DNA of 64,000 nucleotides from Berberis thunbergii (Eukaryota > Streptophyta > Magnoliopsida > Ranunculales > Berberidaceae), in assembly GCA_003290165.1 (NCBI GenBank), contig QNQO01009183.1:62001-126000 (forward strand). Direction: 5' to 3'. The notes under the pieces were generated by a model. It worked only from the letters and a program-made list of their open reading frames with translations, was not told the origin of the DNA and did not search any database. This document shows positions 19,935 through 31,480 of the stretch, piece after piece. How positions within the stretch are numbered: the first letter of the stretch is position 1; each line of letters opens with the position of its first letter. The translations under genes were made by a program, and so were the position numbers.

Positions 19935-21990
19935 ATGGCGACAGCCCCCGCCACTACCCCCACGGGGCCTGGTCATGGGGAAACAGTGCCGCCCTCTAAG
20001 CCCTCTTTCGCCCAGATTTTGGGAAAAATTTTGGTGGACGATGCTGCGGAGACTCCGGTCGAAGGAACCCGTTTCCGTAAAGAGGGGGCACCAGCAATCG
20101 GAATCACGGCCACGGATGAAGTCCGTGGAGAAGTTTTCATGGAAAAACACATGATTGTCCTAAAATTCTCTAGTTACCGACCAACTTTGGCAGATATTCG
20201 AGATTCGATTAACAGAACTTGGGGCATTTTAGGCGATTTCTCACTCGGTTTACTGAATCAACGACACGTGTTAGTTCGCCTTCAATCTGAGGAGGAAGCA
20301 AAGAAAGTACTGTCGCGTGACTCCTTTTTGATTCGTGGAGTTCGGTTCAAAGCTTTTCGATGACATGATGGTTTCAGTTTGAAGGAGGACCCGATCTCGG
20401 TGCCGCTATGGGTAGAGTTGCCTAACTTACCTTTGCATTTATTTCATCCCCCTATTTTAAAAGCAATTGTGAACTCTTTTGGTGGTTTTTTGCGGATGGA
20501 TGATCATACTCGTTGCCTGTCACGCCCGGGTTTTGCCCGTGTTTGCGTGGAGATGACTTTGGCGGATAAATTACCAACCAGAGTTTGGATTGACAGAGCC
20601 AACAATAGGGGTTTCTGGTAGAAGATAGAATTCCCTGGATTCAAATACTGTGATTTTTGTTCTCTGATAGGGCACCAAGATGAGTTTTGTAGAAAAAAAT
20701 CGGGTCTTAAGGACGGAGGGAAAGCCTCGGATCTTGTTAATGAGGAGGTGACCAAGCCAAAAGTTGAACCCAACACTGTCAAACAACAATATGTCCCCGT
20801 TAGCAAAAAAGATAAGCCTCTCATTCCTACAGCAAGTCCAAGTGGCGCAAAGCATAGTCAGAGGGAGGAGATAAATGAGGAAGTTGGGGAGAAGAGGCCC
20901 GTGGCCATGGATCCGGGTAAGGTGTTTTTGTCAAACAAATTTGAGTCGCTCACTGCAAACATTGATGCAAAGGAGAGTGAGAACATGGTTCATGTTAGTG
21001 CTGAGCAGGTTCCAAAAACTACGGAAGAATGCCTCCTAAAGGCAAGTTATAAAACTTCGGAGATTGCAAATGCTATTGGAATTCAAGAACAATCGACACA
21101 GCCAACATGTGACATAATCTCAGGGGCCAAGAGTGTTCTTTCTGACGACATGCCAAATGAAGTTATCTGCCCGGAACATCAATTTGTGGCAAGGTCGCAC
21201 GATGACATTGGGGACGCTCAATTAGGGCTTCCTGGATCAGAGACACGAGCTTCATTGGCAGGGGAATTAGGAGTGGCTTCGCCCCAGCCAGCTAACGGCC
21301 CCAAACAGACTGCGCTCACCACCCGTCCAAGCCCTGCGTCAGAGCACAGTCTCAGCCAGACCACGGCTCTGGGCACTCCTCGGGTCCAGCCTGATCGCAG
21401 ACCCAGCCCGTCCTTGACTCGAGCAGGACAACAGTTAGACCTCGGCCCACGTCCGAGCACGGCCTGCCCACGGCCTCCCAGTCCACGGCCCCAGCCTCTT
21501 CACAACCCCAACCCAAGGGACGCGATACCTCAGTCGGCACGCGACTTGCTCGCCGTTGGTGACACAAACAAAATCAAGTGGAATGATACAGGAAGTAGAG
21601 GCTGCCCCGGTGAAGCCGACAGTGATGAAACATTTGGCAAAGGTTTTGGCCACGCGCGCTCAATCCGCGGTAACTGGTAATTTTTCAGTGCCCGCGACAG
21701 CAAGGAACGACAAGGACGGGAGCTTGTTTGATGTCGTCGTCCAGCTGTTTTAGGAGAATCGTGCTTTGCGACTAAATAAACAATCTATGACCACTAATAC
21801 ACTTAATAGCGCCACAGATGATAGTGACGAGGCTGCGTCGAAATCGGAGTTGGGGCCGAAATCACATGCTATTAATGATACAAATTTGGGGGCGCACTCC
21901 GATAATGATCTACAGCACAAAGTCAAACCGGCGGCCCTTTCGGGCAAGCGTAGTAAGACTAAGAGGGGCAAATCTTCTTCCCGCGCTTAA
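19935..21990 (+). pseudogene. LINE-C ORF1, inactivated
   Basis: Begins MATAPATTP at ATG 19935 and follows LINE-A ORF1 closely through DUF4283. Breaks are TGA at ~20361 (where LINE-A has a Leu codon), TAG at ~20619 (Q codon in the relatives), a frameshift between ~20620 and 20750, a further shift near 21550-21680, and a stop at ~21751. The C-terminal tail matches LINE-A (AINDTNLGAHSDNDLQHKV, KTKRGKSSSRA). The stop TAA at 21988-21990 is again followed by G-ATG. Confidence 0.8.
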
Positions 21991-21991
21991 G

Positions 21992-22102
21992 ATGATGAAA
22001 ATTTTTATGTTTTGGAATACTCGTGGGGTTGGTAATAAGGGCACAAGGAGGAGGTTAAAAAATATGGTTGTGGATCGTAGATTTCATTGCCAGCATTGGT
22101 GA
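21992..22102 (+). pseudogene. LINE-C ORF2 stub
   Basis: 36 codons starting MMKIFMFWNTRGVGN, the endonuclease N-terminus. The sequence then jumps to the 3' UTR near 22080. The deletion is larger than in LINE-A (which keeps ~90 codons), so the two copies lost ORF2 by different or successive events. Confidence 0.65.
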
Positions 22103-22638
22103 TATGTTGGCTTTATGTATTTTGGTTTTCGGATGCGGCCCAATTTTTGTTTTGGTTATATCACGGGTAAATGTACCACCGTATTGATTGTAACTCAATT
22201 TTCTTGAAAAGTAATAAAGGTCTGGCATTCCAGAGGTGTTCCTCCACACCGGAGGTTTAATTAAAAAAAAAAAAAAATCTAACTAAAACCCTTTCCCTCT
22301 TTTTTTTTTCTCTCTTCCTAACTCTTGATAACTGTTGACAACAACAATGTGTGCTCCTCGTAGTTTTTTGGTTTGTCATTTTCATTAGCAATGTACAAAA
22401 AAATGGGTATCTTTAATAGTGGTTTTAAAAAAAAATGGAATAAGCTAATGAAATGGGGAAATAATAATCAATGACTTAAAGTTATATAGTTGTTCTTAGA
22501 GTTGTGTATTTTGTAAATCTTCAATTTTCAATCTTGCATGGTAAATTTTCAATCCAAAACTTAGTACATGATCATCCCGTCCGGTCCCGAAACCGTTTGG
22601 GACGGGATGAGGTCTATCCCGTCCCGTGCCCACCCCTA

Positions 22639-22993
22639 ACTTTTCTCAATTTTTAATATTTTCAGTTTTGATCTTGTCTCACTAATCTCCCATCATTTCT
22701 ATTATACTTTCATGATTTTAAAGTAATCATAAAAAATTGAATCCAAACAACGGCCAAAAAATATAATTACACATTTTACAAAATTTCAAAGCCTATAATC
22801 ACTCAAAGCCAATTTCAGTGGTTTTTCTCAATTTTTAATTTTTCAAAGCCAAATTTCTCAGTGGTTTTTCAAAGCTAATTTCAGTGGCTTTTCTCAATTT
22901 TTAATTTTTTGGGTTGCTCATCTTGTCTCCATAATCACTCAACATTTCTATTATCCTTCTCATGATTTTGAATTAAAAACAAAAAATTGAAGG
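22639..22993. repeat. Block of the ~175-bp tandem repeat (about 2 copies)
   Basis: The repeat continues from the phase broken at 19201 (ttttctcaatttttaatatt, then ttgaatccaaacaacgg). At 22795-22900 a short caaagccaatttcagtggtt unit is locally triplicated. Confidence 0.8.
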
Positions 22994-23315
22994 CTCTTGT
23001 TAAATAACACCACCAAATCTATTGATGGACACCACCAATCCCCTATTTTTCGAAGACACCATCACTACTGAATGACACCACTAATATAAATAGAAAAAAA
23101 AACCTAACATCTTTCCCTCTCTTCTCCTCTCTCCCTCTCTTCTCCATCAATGACCTTTTCTTTTCCTCTCTTCCTTTTCTTTTTATTCTCGTCTCTTCCT
23201 CTCTTCTTCTTCATTGTTTTTTCTTTTATTTCTTCTTCTCCTCCTCTCTCCCTCTATTCTCTATCAAAAACCATCACCACCCTGCCACCATCGACCGCAC
23301 CCCACCCCGCCACCA
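22994..23315. other. Insertion within the repeat, unidentified
   Basis: About 320 bp of foreign sequence split the ~175-bp repeat, which resumes at ~23316 for one partial copy (to ~23370). It holds two acaccacca-type motifs (23010-23090) and a long pyrimidine-rich tract tcttcctctc (23110-23270). No recognised termini or coding potential. Confidence 0.4.
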
Positions 23316-23384
23316 TTTCCTTAATCTCTCATCCTTTCTATTATACTTTTCAGAACATTAAAGTCATACTAGAAATCTACTGGT

Positions 23385-24135
23385 AAAATTTATGGCCCGA
23401 CCAAAATGTCGGATCACAAAGTTAGCTTAAAAAATAGTCAGGACAAATAAGTCAGATGAACCCATACAACTTCTTGTCTGATCAACTATGATGTGAACTT
23501 AGTAAGTTTGGACAAATAAGTTAGACTCACTCGTAAATATTCTTGCCCGCCTAACATGTCGGGCTACGAAGTGTGTTCAAAAGAGTCTGGACATATAAGT
23601 CAGACTCACTCGTAAATATTCTAGCCCAACGAACATGTTGGACCACGAAGTGTGTTCAAAAGAGTCTGGACGTATAAGTCAGACTCACTCATAAATCTTC
23701 TAGCCCGACTAAACATGTTGGACCACGAAGTGTGTTTATAAAAAGTCTAGACGTATAAGTTAGACTCACTCATAAATCTTTTGACCTGACTAAATATGCC
23801 GAACCAGGAAGTGTGTTTATAAAAGTATGGACATATAAGTCAGTCTCACTCGTAAATCTTCTGGCCCGACTAACATGTCGGACCATGAAGTGTATTTATA
23901 AAAGTCAGGACGTATAAATCAGACTTGCCCGTAAATCCTTTTACCCGATTAACATATCGAGCCATAAAGAGTGTTTAGTCTAGACATATAAGCCAGACTT
24001 AATTAAGAAATCTCTTTGCCTGGCCAACAAGTTGAACCACGAAATGTACTTACAGAAATCAAGACACCTAAGTTAGACTTAGTCATAAAGCCCCTGATCT
24101 GATCACCATGTCAGACCACATAGCACATCTAACAA
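23385..24135. repeat. Tandem array of a ~79-bp repeat (about 10 copies)
   Basis: Each unit contains gcccgactaacatgtcgg, accacgaagtgtgtt, and gtctggacgtataagtcaga followed by ctcactcgtaaat. The gcccgac-like landmark occurs near 23392, 23474, 23545, 23624, 23703, 23784, 23863, 23943, 24019 and 24090. The array lies on the 3' side of the minus-strand retroelement ORF at 24253-25635. That position is where Tat/Ogre-lineage gypsy elements and their derivatives often carry tandem repeats. Confidence 0.85.
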
Positions 24136-24252
24136 GTCAAGACAAATCAAAAGTTTCAGACAATCAAGAAGCAAGTTCAAAGGCAGAAATTCGGTCAAGT
24201 CTAAACTACGAAGTTAAACAAAGAGATATACAAAGTAAGAGTTTGTCTACGA

Positions 24253-25635
24253 CTAGATATCATGGTTAGTCCAGGCATTAGACAAGCTACGACAACAAAA
24301 TTTTCCAAGGACACAATATATTAGGAAAACATGCAGATAAGAGAACAATTGATACGAAAAAGACAAATAAACAAAAAAACATAAAAGTATAGACAAAATG
24401 AGATTCTCGTTAATTTTGTATTTTGTTACATGCGAAGAAGAAGATACATTGATTGGAGAGGGGTTAGTCGAAGTGTTCAAGGCATCACTCGCCGAGACAC
24501 TTGAAGGAGGTTGAGCATTGATGTCAACAATATTGTTAGCGGGAGAAGGTGGAGTATTGTCTCCAGAAGGAGATGAGGCTTTCTCTTCAACAATAGGAGC
24601 AGATGATGGTGCAGTTTTGAATGGAAGATGAGACAATTGTTTTTCATCAACCAGATCAATTGGCGGATCCGAAACATATTCCTCATCATCATCGTATTCA
24701 AAGACTTGGTTAGCCAAGCCACGGTATCTCGACAGATCGAGAACCTCCTCTGATTTCATAAAGTCGATGAGATCAATCAGACCATCAACGACCATTTTCC
24801 AGTCTGCTGCTTCTACAGCCATCAATCTATCCGTGATTGCTGCAAGCTCTTTCTTGGTCGATGCAAGCTCTCTCTCAATAGTGGTAAACCTTGTAGAAGC
24901 TTCTTATTTAACAGTAGCAAACTCGGCGGTCAACTGCACTACTCGCTCCTCAGCGACCTTATGACTAGAAGAATGCTCATCAACAGAACGCACTGCCTCG
25001 TCATGACCAACCTTCTCACTGGAAAACTCCTTCTCAACAGTATCCAACCGATCACGAAGCTTGTTCAACTCCATTTCTGAGGTCTCAAGCTCAACAACAA
25101 ACTTTTCTCGGACAACCTCTATTTCCTTCAATGAAGCGCAAGTAGTCTCAATTGCTTTCTCTTTCTCCGCATACTGTGCCTTGAACTTATCAAACTGGCG
25201 AAGAACGTGGGAAAACATCAATGCTTGCCTTGCCATATTCCTCTCCACGACTGCCACCATATCACGCAGAGCCTTGTAATCTGACCCCATTATACCAGCA
25301 TAAGTGATGTGATTCATCCCCTCCATTATCTGCTTAAGACCTTGGTAGAGGTGATCACTAAGCTGACGCATAGGCATTGGAGCTCTTTCAACAAACCGCC
25401 TTTGTCACTTGACAATGAGATTACACGCACTATCCTGCACGTGTATCTCTAAAAACCAACTAAACTTCCCATCCGATCTAATACAAATCTCTTCAGGGTT
25501 AGGTTCCTTCCAACCAATCTGTGGATGAAGGATAGTGGGTTCCAGAAGAACTAAAGCCCCACCTCCAGTAGCCAGCTGGAAGGTCAGAATGGCATTGATA
25601 GTAGAAGTACCACCACATAACCTCATTGATAGCAT
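24253..25635 (-). pseudogene. Retroelement-derived coiled-coil protein, two in-frame stops
   Basis: One continuous minus-strand frame from 25635 to 24253, interrupted only by stops at ~25405 and ~24904. The middle (25377-24910) is strongly heptad-like (VVREKFVVELETSEMELNK, LRDRLDTVEKEF), a long coiled coil rich in Glu/Lys. The C-terminal part is acidic then Ser/Pro/Asn-rich (DDDEEYVSDPPIDLVDEK). This matches the general look of the large Gag-like ORF of plant gypsy-derived elements of the LARD/Tat type, with downstream tandem repeats. I see no protease or RT. Family placement is inferred from architecture and not from a signature motif. Confidence 0.55.
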
Positions 25636-25819
25636 TTGTCAATAACATTTTTTATGATTTTGCTATGAAAAGTGAAGTTTTAATGGCTTTAAATGGTAAA
25701 AATGTTGTGTAAAATTAGGCTAACTTTTTGGCGCTAGCCTAAAAATTTCACTTAGCGCTTTCTCCTCTCTCCCTCTTGCCCAAATATTTTACTCTATTTC
25801 AAACCATCAAACCAAAAGC

Positions 25820-25965
25820 TACACAGCTCTCTCTATGAAAGAACGAGAGAGACCGATAGACAGATCTAGGGAGAGAAATAGGTCGAGGGAAAGAGATATA
25901 CAGGGAGCTAGGGAGAGAGAGAGATCGAGATACAGAGAGAGAACGAGGGAGAGAAAATGACGAAA
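25820..25965. repeat. GA-rich low-complexity stretch
   Basis: Dense gagaga/gatagaga sequence just upstream of the PPCK-like fragment. It resembles a plant 5' UTR microsatellite. Nothing else is visible. Confidence 0.6.
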
Positions 25966-25966
25966 C

Positions 25967-26576
25967 AGGGAAAACCCTAAAGTATTACAGATCTTCAACG
26001 TCTACGAAGATGACCTTCACCTCCACATGATTGTCGAGCTCTATGACACCTTGTTGAGCCTCTACGACCGCCTGACTCACCACGTCTTCTCCGAGATTGT
26101 CGAGCTCTGCGACGCCTCGTCGAGCCTCTGCCACTGTCTGACTCACCGCGTCTTCTCTGAAGCCGAGGCCACGGCGGTAATGTTGTCGCTCTTGGCGGCG
26201 ATCGCGCATTGTCATGACTTTGGCGTCGCGCACCGTGATATCAAGCCCGACAATATCCTCTTCGATTCTTGGAATCGGTTGAAACTCGCCGATTTCATAT
26301 CGGCGGACTACTTTCATGAGGGGAAATCATTCAAAGGACTCGTTGGAACACCGAACTATGTGGTGTCGGAGGTGATTTATGGAAGAAAGTGCAATGAGAA
26401 AGGTGATGTGTGGAGTGCTGGTGTGATTTTGTATATAATGTTGTCTGGAACAACTTTTTTTTTACAGTGAGAATGCTGTGGAAAGATTCGAATATGTTCT
26501 GCTTTTACCAAGTATCTTCTTCGCAAAATGCTCTGTAAAGATGTTTTTAAGAGATTATCTGTTGAACAACTTTTTT
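25967..26576 (+). pseudogene. Phosphoenolpyruvate carboxylase kinase (PPCK) pseudogene fragment
   Basis: Encodes the middle and C-terminal parts of a small Ser/Thr kinase of the CDPK-like PPCK type: VYEDDLHLHM, then AIAHCHDFGVAHRDIKPDNI with catalytic HRD and PDN, and GDVWSAGVILYIMLSG. It is clearly dead. DFG is changed to DFI (LADFISADYF), the APE motif reads VSE, a T-run and stop interrupt after IMLSGTTFFLQ, and ~15 residues are lost before KMLCKDVFKRLSVEQLF. A 66-bp coding segment is duplicated in tandem (26030-26095 and 26096-26161). The frame ends at a donor-like GTAAGT (26577), where PPCK genes have their single late intron. The N-lobe with the ATP loop and Lys is absent. Confidence 0.8.
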
Positions 26577-28624
26577 GTAAGTTGCTTTCTCTATCTCACT
26601 CTTTTAATTACTCTAAATTTCAGTGTTCTTTAACATTTTAAAGATTTTTTAGGGTTTTAGAGTACCATTTCTCGATTTTCTTGAATAATTTGTCTGTTTT
26701 TCAGGTTTACATTTTATAATTTTTTTTGTTGCTAAAGTAAATTTAGAGCTAAAACTTTGAAAATTATAGATATCTAAGCAGTAATGGAAATTGTGTAATG
26801 TAATGTATATTGTTGTAAACATGAGGGAAACAACACTTATAAATAAGACAAGCCAAATCCAGCCTTCAGTAATAGAAAACAGAATCGCAACTTTGGATTT
26901 TATCATTCTCATTGAGTTTATCATCTTGCTTGTCTCTGACCGTGTTATTCATTTATAGGGTTGGCGCAATGAGAGAGTTATTTCAGTGAATTATCCCAGT
27001 GATGGTTCTCGCATCATTTTGGTATTAGACAACGATCCTCCAGCTCAAAGGAATAAGGTTGTACTTCTTTACTCATTGATTTTTTTTTTTTACGTATACG
27101 AAAGCTAGTACTAGGTTAGTGCGACCTAAGTTGGACAGAGAAATGGGAGCAAATAGAAGAAGGGAGACAACAGAACAGAGAAGGTAAACATGAGAGGGTT
27201 TAGGGACTAGATCAACTGGATGAGAAGAAGAGGATTTAGAGAGATGAAAATGGAAGATAGAAAGAGATCAATAGACAGTAAAGCAGTGTACTGGTGTTTG
27301 ATATCTCATCAAGCTTGTAGCATACATAATATATATGAATTTCACTACTAAGCTTAGACATGTTGAAAATTAGTCTTCAAAATGGTTAAAGCAAGATTGT
27401 TTCTTTCAGTCACCTATAGTTAGTAAGTCATTAAGTATTGCAATTTCGCATACCAAATTGACGGAGTTATTATTGGATATATTGCATTTCGTGTAATTAT
27501 CTTTTATTACTTGTTGAAACATCTCTTTGCCCTTTCATTTTGCTTCTAGCTAATTTGATATTTCATGATTCTCGTCTTGTCTTTTTTTTGTTATTTGTTA
27601 TTTGTTATTTCTCAAGTGTCACCAGGTGAAGGGAAAGCTTATGCGAATGCACACAATATAAGCAAAATTAAACTTAATCACACCTCCATTTGTATATCAT
27701 TGAATGAGAAAAAAACCACAAGGTTGGTGCAGGCATTTAACTTGAATTTGTTTTATATCTAATTAAACAGTAATGAGCTATTTTGAAGATACCGGAAATA
27801 TGTTGTTTACGCTGACTTTCGACACGCATCAACTGAACGTACTAACATGATTTGCTCTGCTAAGTAGGAGACCGTTCCCTGCATCATCCATATTACTGAA
27901 GGAGATAAATGAATTCGACTTCGAAGTTGGGAATGAGAAAACAAGGGTAAGCTCTCTTGTTTTTATGTTTTAGAGTTTGTTGGACTGTCTTTTCTTATGT
28001 TATCTATCATCTTTCCATTAATTTGTTGCCATTTCCTGGTAATCCATTGATTTCTATGTCAAACACTAAAATAATTCAAGACATTTCAATAATTACACAT
28101 AGCAACATGTGCTTCACAAGTTCAAATTATGAACTCTTCTGTTCACTTTTCTTCAGCATTTACTTGAATACCCAAAATCTGATCAAGCTACAACTGTTAG
28201 AAATGTATGATTTTATTTTGAGAGTAATCTGTCAGACTTTGGATTATCCTTATTAAAGTTCATCTCATTCTGAAACATAAAACTGAATGAAAATTGTAAG
28301 TCCAGTGATCCCAAACCTTTCACAATCTCAAACCATAAATTTGTACATTACTAAATAGAAGTGCTCTATTAAATACTGAAAACATCTTCAAAACATGTAT
28401 TCGATCTGCATTATAGTTGATTATTTAAATCCATGTGTTCATGAATATGGTATTGTGAATTGGGATTGATGTTCTTGGATTTGGAGGGGTTTCAGAAATT
28501 TAAAGTAATAGAATTCCTGAAATTTCAGATATAGGTCAGTCAGATTTCATGGATTGACTGGTGTAGCTCATTATCGCTGAAGCGATGGATATTGGAGTTT
28601 AATATCAATCCTATTTTAATGCAA
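26577..28624. other. Intron-like DNA with unassigned exon-like pieces
   Basis: Short open stretches bounded by AG/GT signals occur at ~26960-27057 (NERVISVNYPSDGSRIILVL) and ~27868-27945 (RPFPASSILLKEINEFDFEV). They read like plant exons, but I do not recognise the protein. They lie between PPCK and NFU fragments and may come from a third gene. Confidence 0.35.
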
Positions 28625-28625
28625 G

Positions 28626-28800
28626 AGTTATTCGGGTGTTCTTCGGATCAGATTCTGTAACTATGACAAAGTCAGACGAAGCTTCTTTGGTTTTTCTCAA
28701 GCCTGAAATATTTGCAGCAATCATGGATTTCTATACTTCTAGGCAACTTCTAAATCTGGATTCTAATGTTGTAGCTGCAAAAGACACATCTATCCATGAG
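28626..28800 (+). pseudogene. Single exon of a mitochondrial NifU-like protein (NFU4/5 type)
   Basis: The frame VFFGSDSVTMTKSDEASLVF through LKPEIFAAIMDFYTSRQ and AAKDTSIHE matches the Nfu N-terminal domain of plant NFU4/NFU5, iron-sulfur scaffold proteins of mitochondria, as I know the family. It begins after an AG acceptor-like site and ends at GT (28801), so one exon is present. The upstream N-terminal exons and the downstream CxxC scaffold domain are not found in either direction. It is an isolated fragment, probably captured or left by rearrangement. Confidence 0.65.
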
Positions 28801-30520
28801 GTATCCTAGATTATCTACTTTATAATTGGTCAAATTTGAAGTTTTTCTTTTCATGAAGTTGTTAAAACTGAAAGTCGTTCTTCTTGCAGAAGTCACTTTT
28901 TTTGTTTTGTTTAATATTGCCTCGTCACTTGGATGTTATTATTCTTTCATATATATTAAATAGTTATTTAATTTAGATATATTTCAATAAAGCAAGGATT
29001 TCGTCAAGGTTAGCGGTTGCTCATGGTAGGACGTTTTACATGTTTTATTGGTAGAGCCGTAAATTTTGTCTAGGGACTTGGAGCTATTTTGGAGAAGATT
29101 GCAGCCAAAGTCTCCAATTGTTTACCTATTGCATGTCATCAATTCTTATTAAGTTGCAAGTCTATTTCATTAGGTGGATTGCACTCAGCAAGCATTTTGG
29201 ATAATCTTTTCAATTGATAAGAGTTTGCTTTGCACTTGCTGAAGAAGTCCTTCCTCACTTTCCTATCACAACATGGTTGAAATCACTGGAAAATTTAAAG
29301 AGTTTGCACATAGCTATGCATTTTTTTGCTGGACATGAATTGTTTTGCTGTCATTTAGGGGATATATAAAGTTCTAGTTGATGACTAAATATGCATATTC
29401 TAATTGAAAATGGATGATAGGAATTCTTTTGCCTATATAAAGCATCCATATAATATAAAGTTTTGTTGCCACTGAGGAGATATGAATTCTTTTGCTGTCA
29501 CTGCAGCTGAAAAATTTTCTTCAAGTTATAGAGTAATTCTTATCAAGGCATATTTGTCGGATTTGGTTTTTCTTATAACAGTAATTCTTTCAGTACATAC
29601 TATCTAATGTTCTTTCCAAATGAAGCATGCAATGATAAAAGCTTGTTTCTTGAGTCATAGATAGGAAATTAATTACATTACAAAATTCATTCATTCATTC
29701 ACCTGCATGGTTATGTTATTTGAAACTGTAGTGTGTACACCAGTAAGGAAATCGGTTAAGAAGCTTTTCTTGACTAATGTTTTAGAGTATATTGATTTTG
29801 TTTTTTCTACAACATATATAAGGTATAAAACAGAGAAAGTATACTCTGTTTTGGGTATTGTATTGATGCATTTCGGGTGTCTTACTTGGGGCATTTGGTG
29901 GTTATTTGGCTGTGATTTTTCTTGACAGAATTAGGAAGCAATATGGGCATGATTTGGGGTTGATTCAGCTGGAAGGTGCTTGCCTAGTTACTTGCTCTGA
30001 TGGTAGGAGATTGGGTGGTATTGGAACAACAATTGGGAAGGGACGAGTAGGATTTTGAAGGGTTGGTTATGGTTTGTGTATTGGGTATGGCTTGTTGTGC
30101 ATTGGGTGGTATTTATTTATTTTTTGTAGGTTCAGATTGACAATCTAATGATGGTGCAAAACAATTATCATTCAAGTTTTAAACTCTTCTAAATTTGGTT
30201 TTGTAAATGCCTGAAATGTGCTTTATAAGTACTTTTATTTACCTCAATAAGGAATTATTGTTTCTATAATCACCATGGTGCGAAGTATGAGACTGTCCAA
30301 CAACTTTATGTCAAATTCATGTAATGGTGGAAGAGATCAATTTTCATTGAGATAGTGTAGTACTTTTGAGACAAATGTTGTCATTGAGATAATATTTTTA
30401 TTGTATTGTATTCAAATCGTGATGGTAGTTCGTATGTTTATGAGATGATTAATATCTATTTTTTGGATCATTTTGATGTTTTACATATAATATATGCAAT
30501 ATTATCTTCTATGATTAAAA
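28801..30520. other. AT-rich DNA, nothing recognised
   Basis: No supported ORF, no terminal repeats. The only internal pattern is a weak repeat of ttgctgtca(t/c)t-like and gaattcttttgc motifs at 29335-29510. Confidence 0.5.
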
Positions 30521-30524
30521 AAAT

Positions 30525-30942
30525 CAATGTTATAAAAAGTCATTTAATAACACTTGTTGATTGCTATAGAAAAAAAAAGACTTGAGAAGCGCTATATAAA
30601 TTAATACAATAGCATTTGTTAAATGCTATGTGAGGGAAGACAATAGCGTTCCAGAAACGCTATTGGTAACTAGACAATAGCAGTTCTTAAGCACTGTCAC
30701 AAGCTAAACAATAACACTTTTTACACGCTATTATAGGTGTAACCATAACATTTTTAAAACGCTATTATAAGATAAACAATAACACTTCAAAAATGCTATA
30801 AATGGTAGATTTACAATAGCATTTCTGAAACGCTATAAATAACCCAATATTTGTTATAGCTACGATAAACACAGCATTTACTAAATCGCTATGATATCCT
30901 ACAATAGCATTTTTGAAACACTATGAATAAGTATTTGTAGTG
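30525..30942 (-). mobile_element. CACTA-like transposon terminus with palindromic subterminal repeats
   Basis: The right end, read inward, is CACTACAAATACTTATTCAT (30942 downward), a CACTA/En-Spm start. Behind it are about ten units, spaced 30-45 bp, each a small imperfect palindrome: acaatagcgtt-ccag-aaacgctat (30650), acaatagcattt-gtt-aaatgctat (30606), acaatagcatttctgaaacgctat (30812) and others. Such subterminal motifs bind the TNPA-type protein in En/Spm. The opposite terminus was not found in the window, so its extent to the left is unknown. Confidence 0.6.
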
Positions 30943-31480
30943 TAGTGCACTCTTGTCATTCTTCTCCAAGGCAGCAGTGGCAAGAGTGGGACGAGCAGAA
31001 GAAGCAAACAACGCCGCCACTTCAACAACACAACTTAGAGAAGGAGGAGGAGATTTAGAACTTTGACCACGATCAACTTCAATGTCATCAAACATTAGAT
31101 TGTAGTCGAAGTCAGCTATGATATTCGTGCTAGTCGGATCACGAAATCGCTCAAAAGCAAGTTGCAACATCCTATTATTGATGACACGAGGATTATCATC
31201 CGACCACTTAGCAAAGTTGGGCACACAGTGAGCAGAGACAAGACTCCTTTCATGCTCGTCCAGCGAACGAGATACCTCCTTTTTGCTTCGCTCCAGAGTT
31301 AAATTTATTTCCTCAGCCTCTTGAGTAGCAAGACAAGTATCTTCTTCATCATCCTTTCCAGATGATTTTGAACGAGCAGTCTGAATAACCCCATAAATAA
31401 AACTAGCAAGCTACTTCATCTTTAGAGAACGAAAAAAGCAAATACAACTATTGCTTACCGCAAACCCCACCATGGCGTGC
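30943..31480 (-). pseudogene. Retroelement-like ORF fragment
   Basis: The minus strand encodes an acidic, low-complexity segment (KDDEEDTCLATQEAEEIN, then FAKWSDDNPRVINNRMLQLA). It has no catalytic motif. The charge pattern resembles the N-terminal half of Gag-like ORFs in LARD elements. The CACTA-like end abuts it at 30942. Identification is weak. Confidence 0.35.

Larger units (their letters stand above)
19488..22275 (+). mobile_element. LINE-C: non-autonomous LINE inserted in the hAT element
   Basis: Same architecture as LINE-A: 5' UTR, ORF1, a stub of ORF2 endonuclease, shared 3' UTR and a poly(A) run (22262-22275). The 5' UTR opens with a repeat of ~38 bp: attagctctgaggcg(g/a)ttct occurs near 19494 and 19532. 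The ORF2 stub is even shorter than in LINE-A. I could not find a clean target-site duplication, so the 5' border is approximate. Confidence 0.75.
19202..22638. mobile_element. hAT-type element (TAGGGGTGGGC termini) split by LINE-C
   Basis: The left end reads TAAGGGTGGGCATCCCATTC and the right end is the reverse complement of TAGGGGTGGGCACGGGACGG. Both lie inside the ~175-bp repeat, which resumes at 22639. Flanking 8-mers gtttttct and acttttct match at 6 of 8 positions, consistent with an aged hAT duplication. Its own DNA is 19202-~19487 and ~22276-22638, GC-rich at the ends with repeated (c/t)ccc(a/g)tccc motifs. No transposase is present. A related copy starts at 58063. Confidence 0.65.

Noticed and set aside
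30889..31224. Complete host gene on the minus strand
   Set aside because: Low complexity, no domain, abutting a transposon end; treated as retroelement debris.
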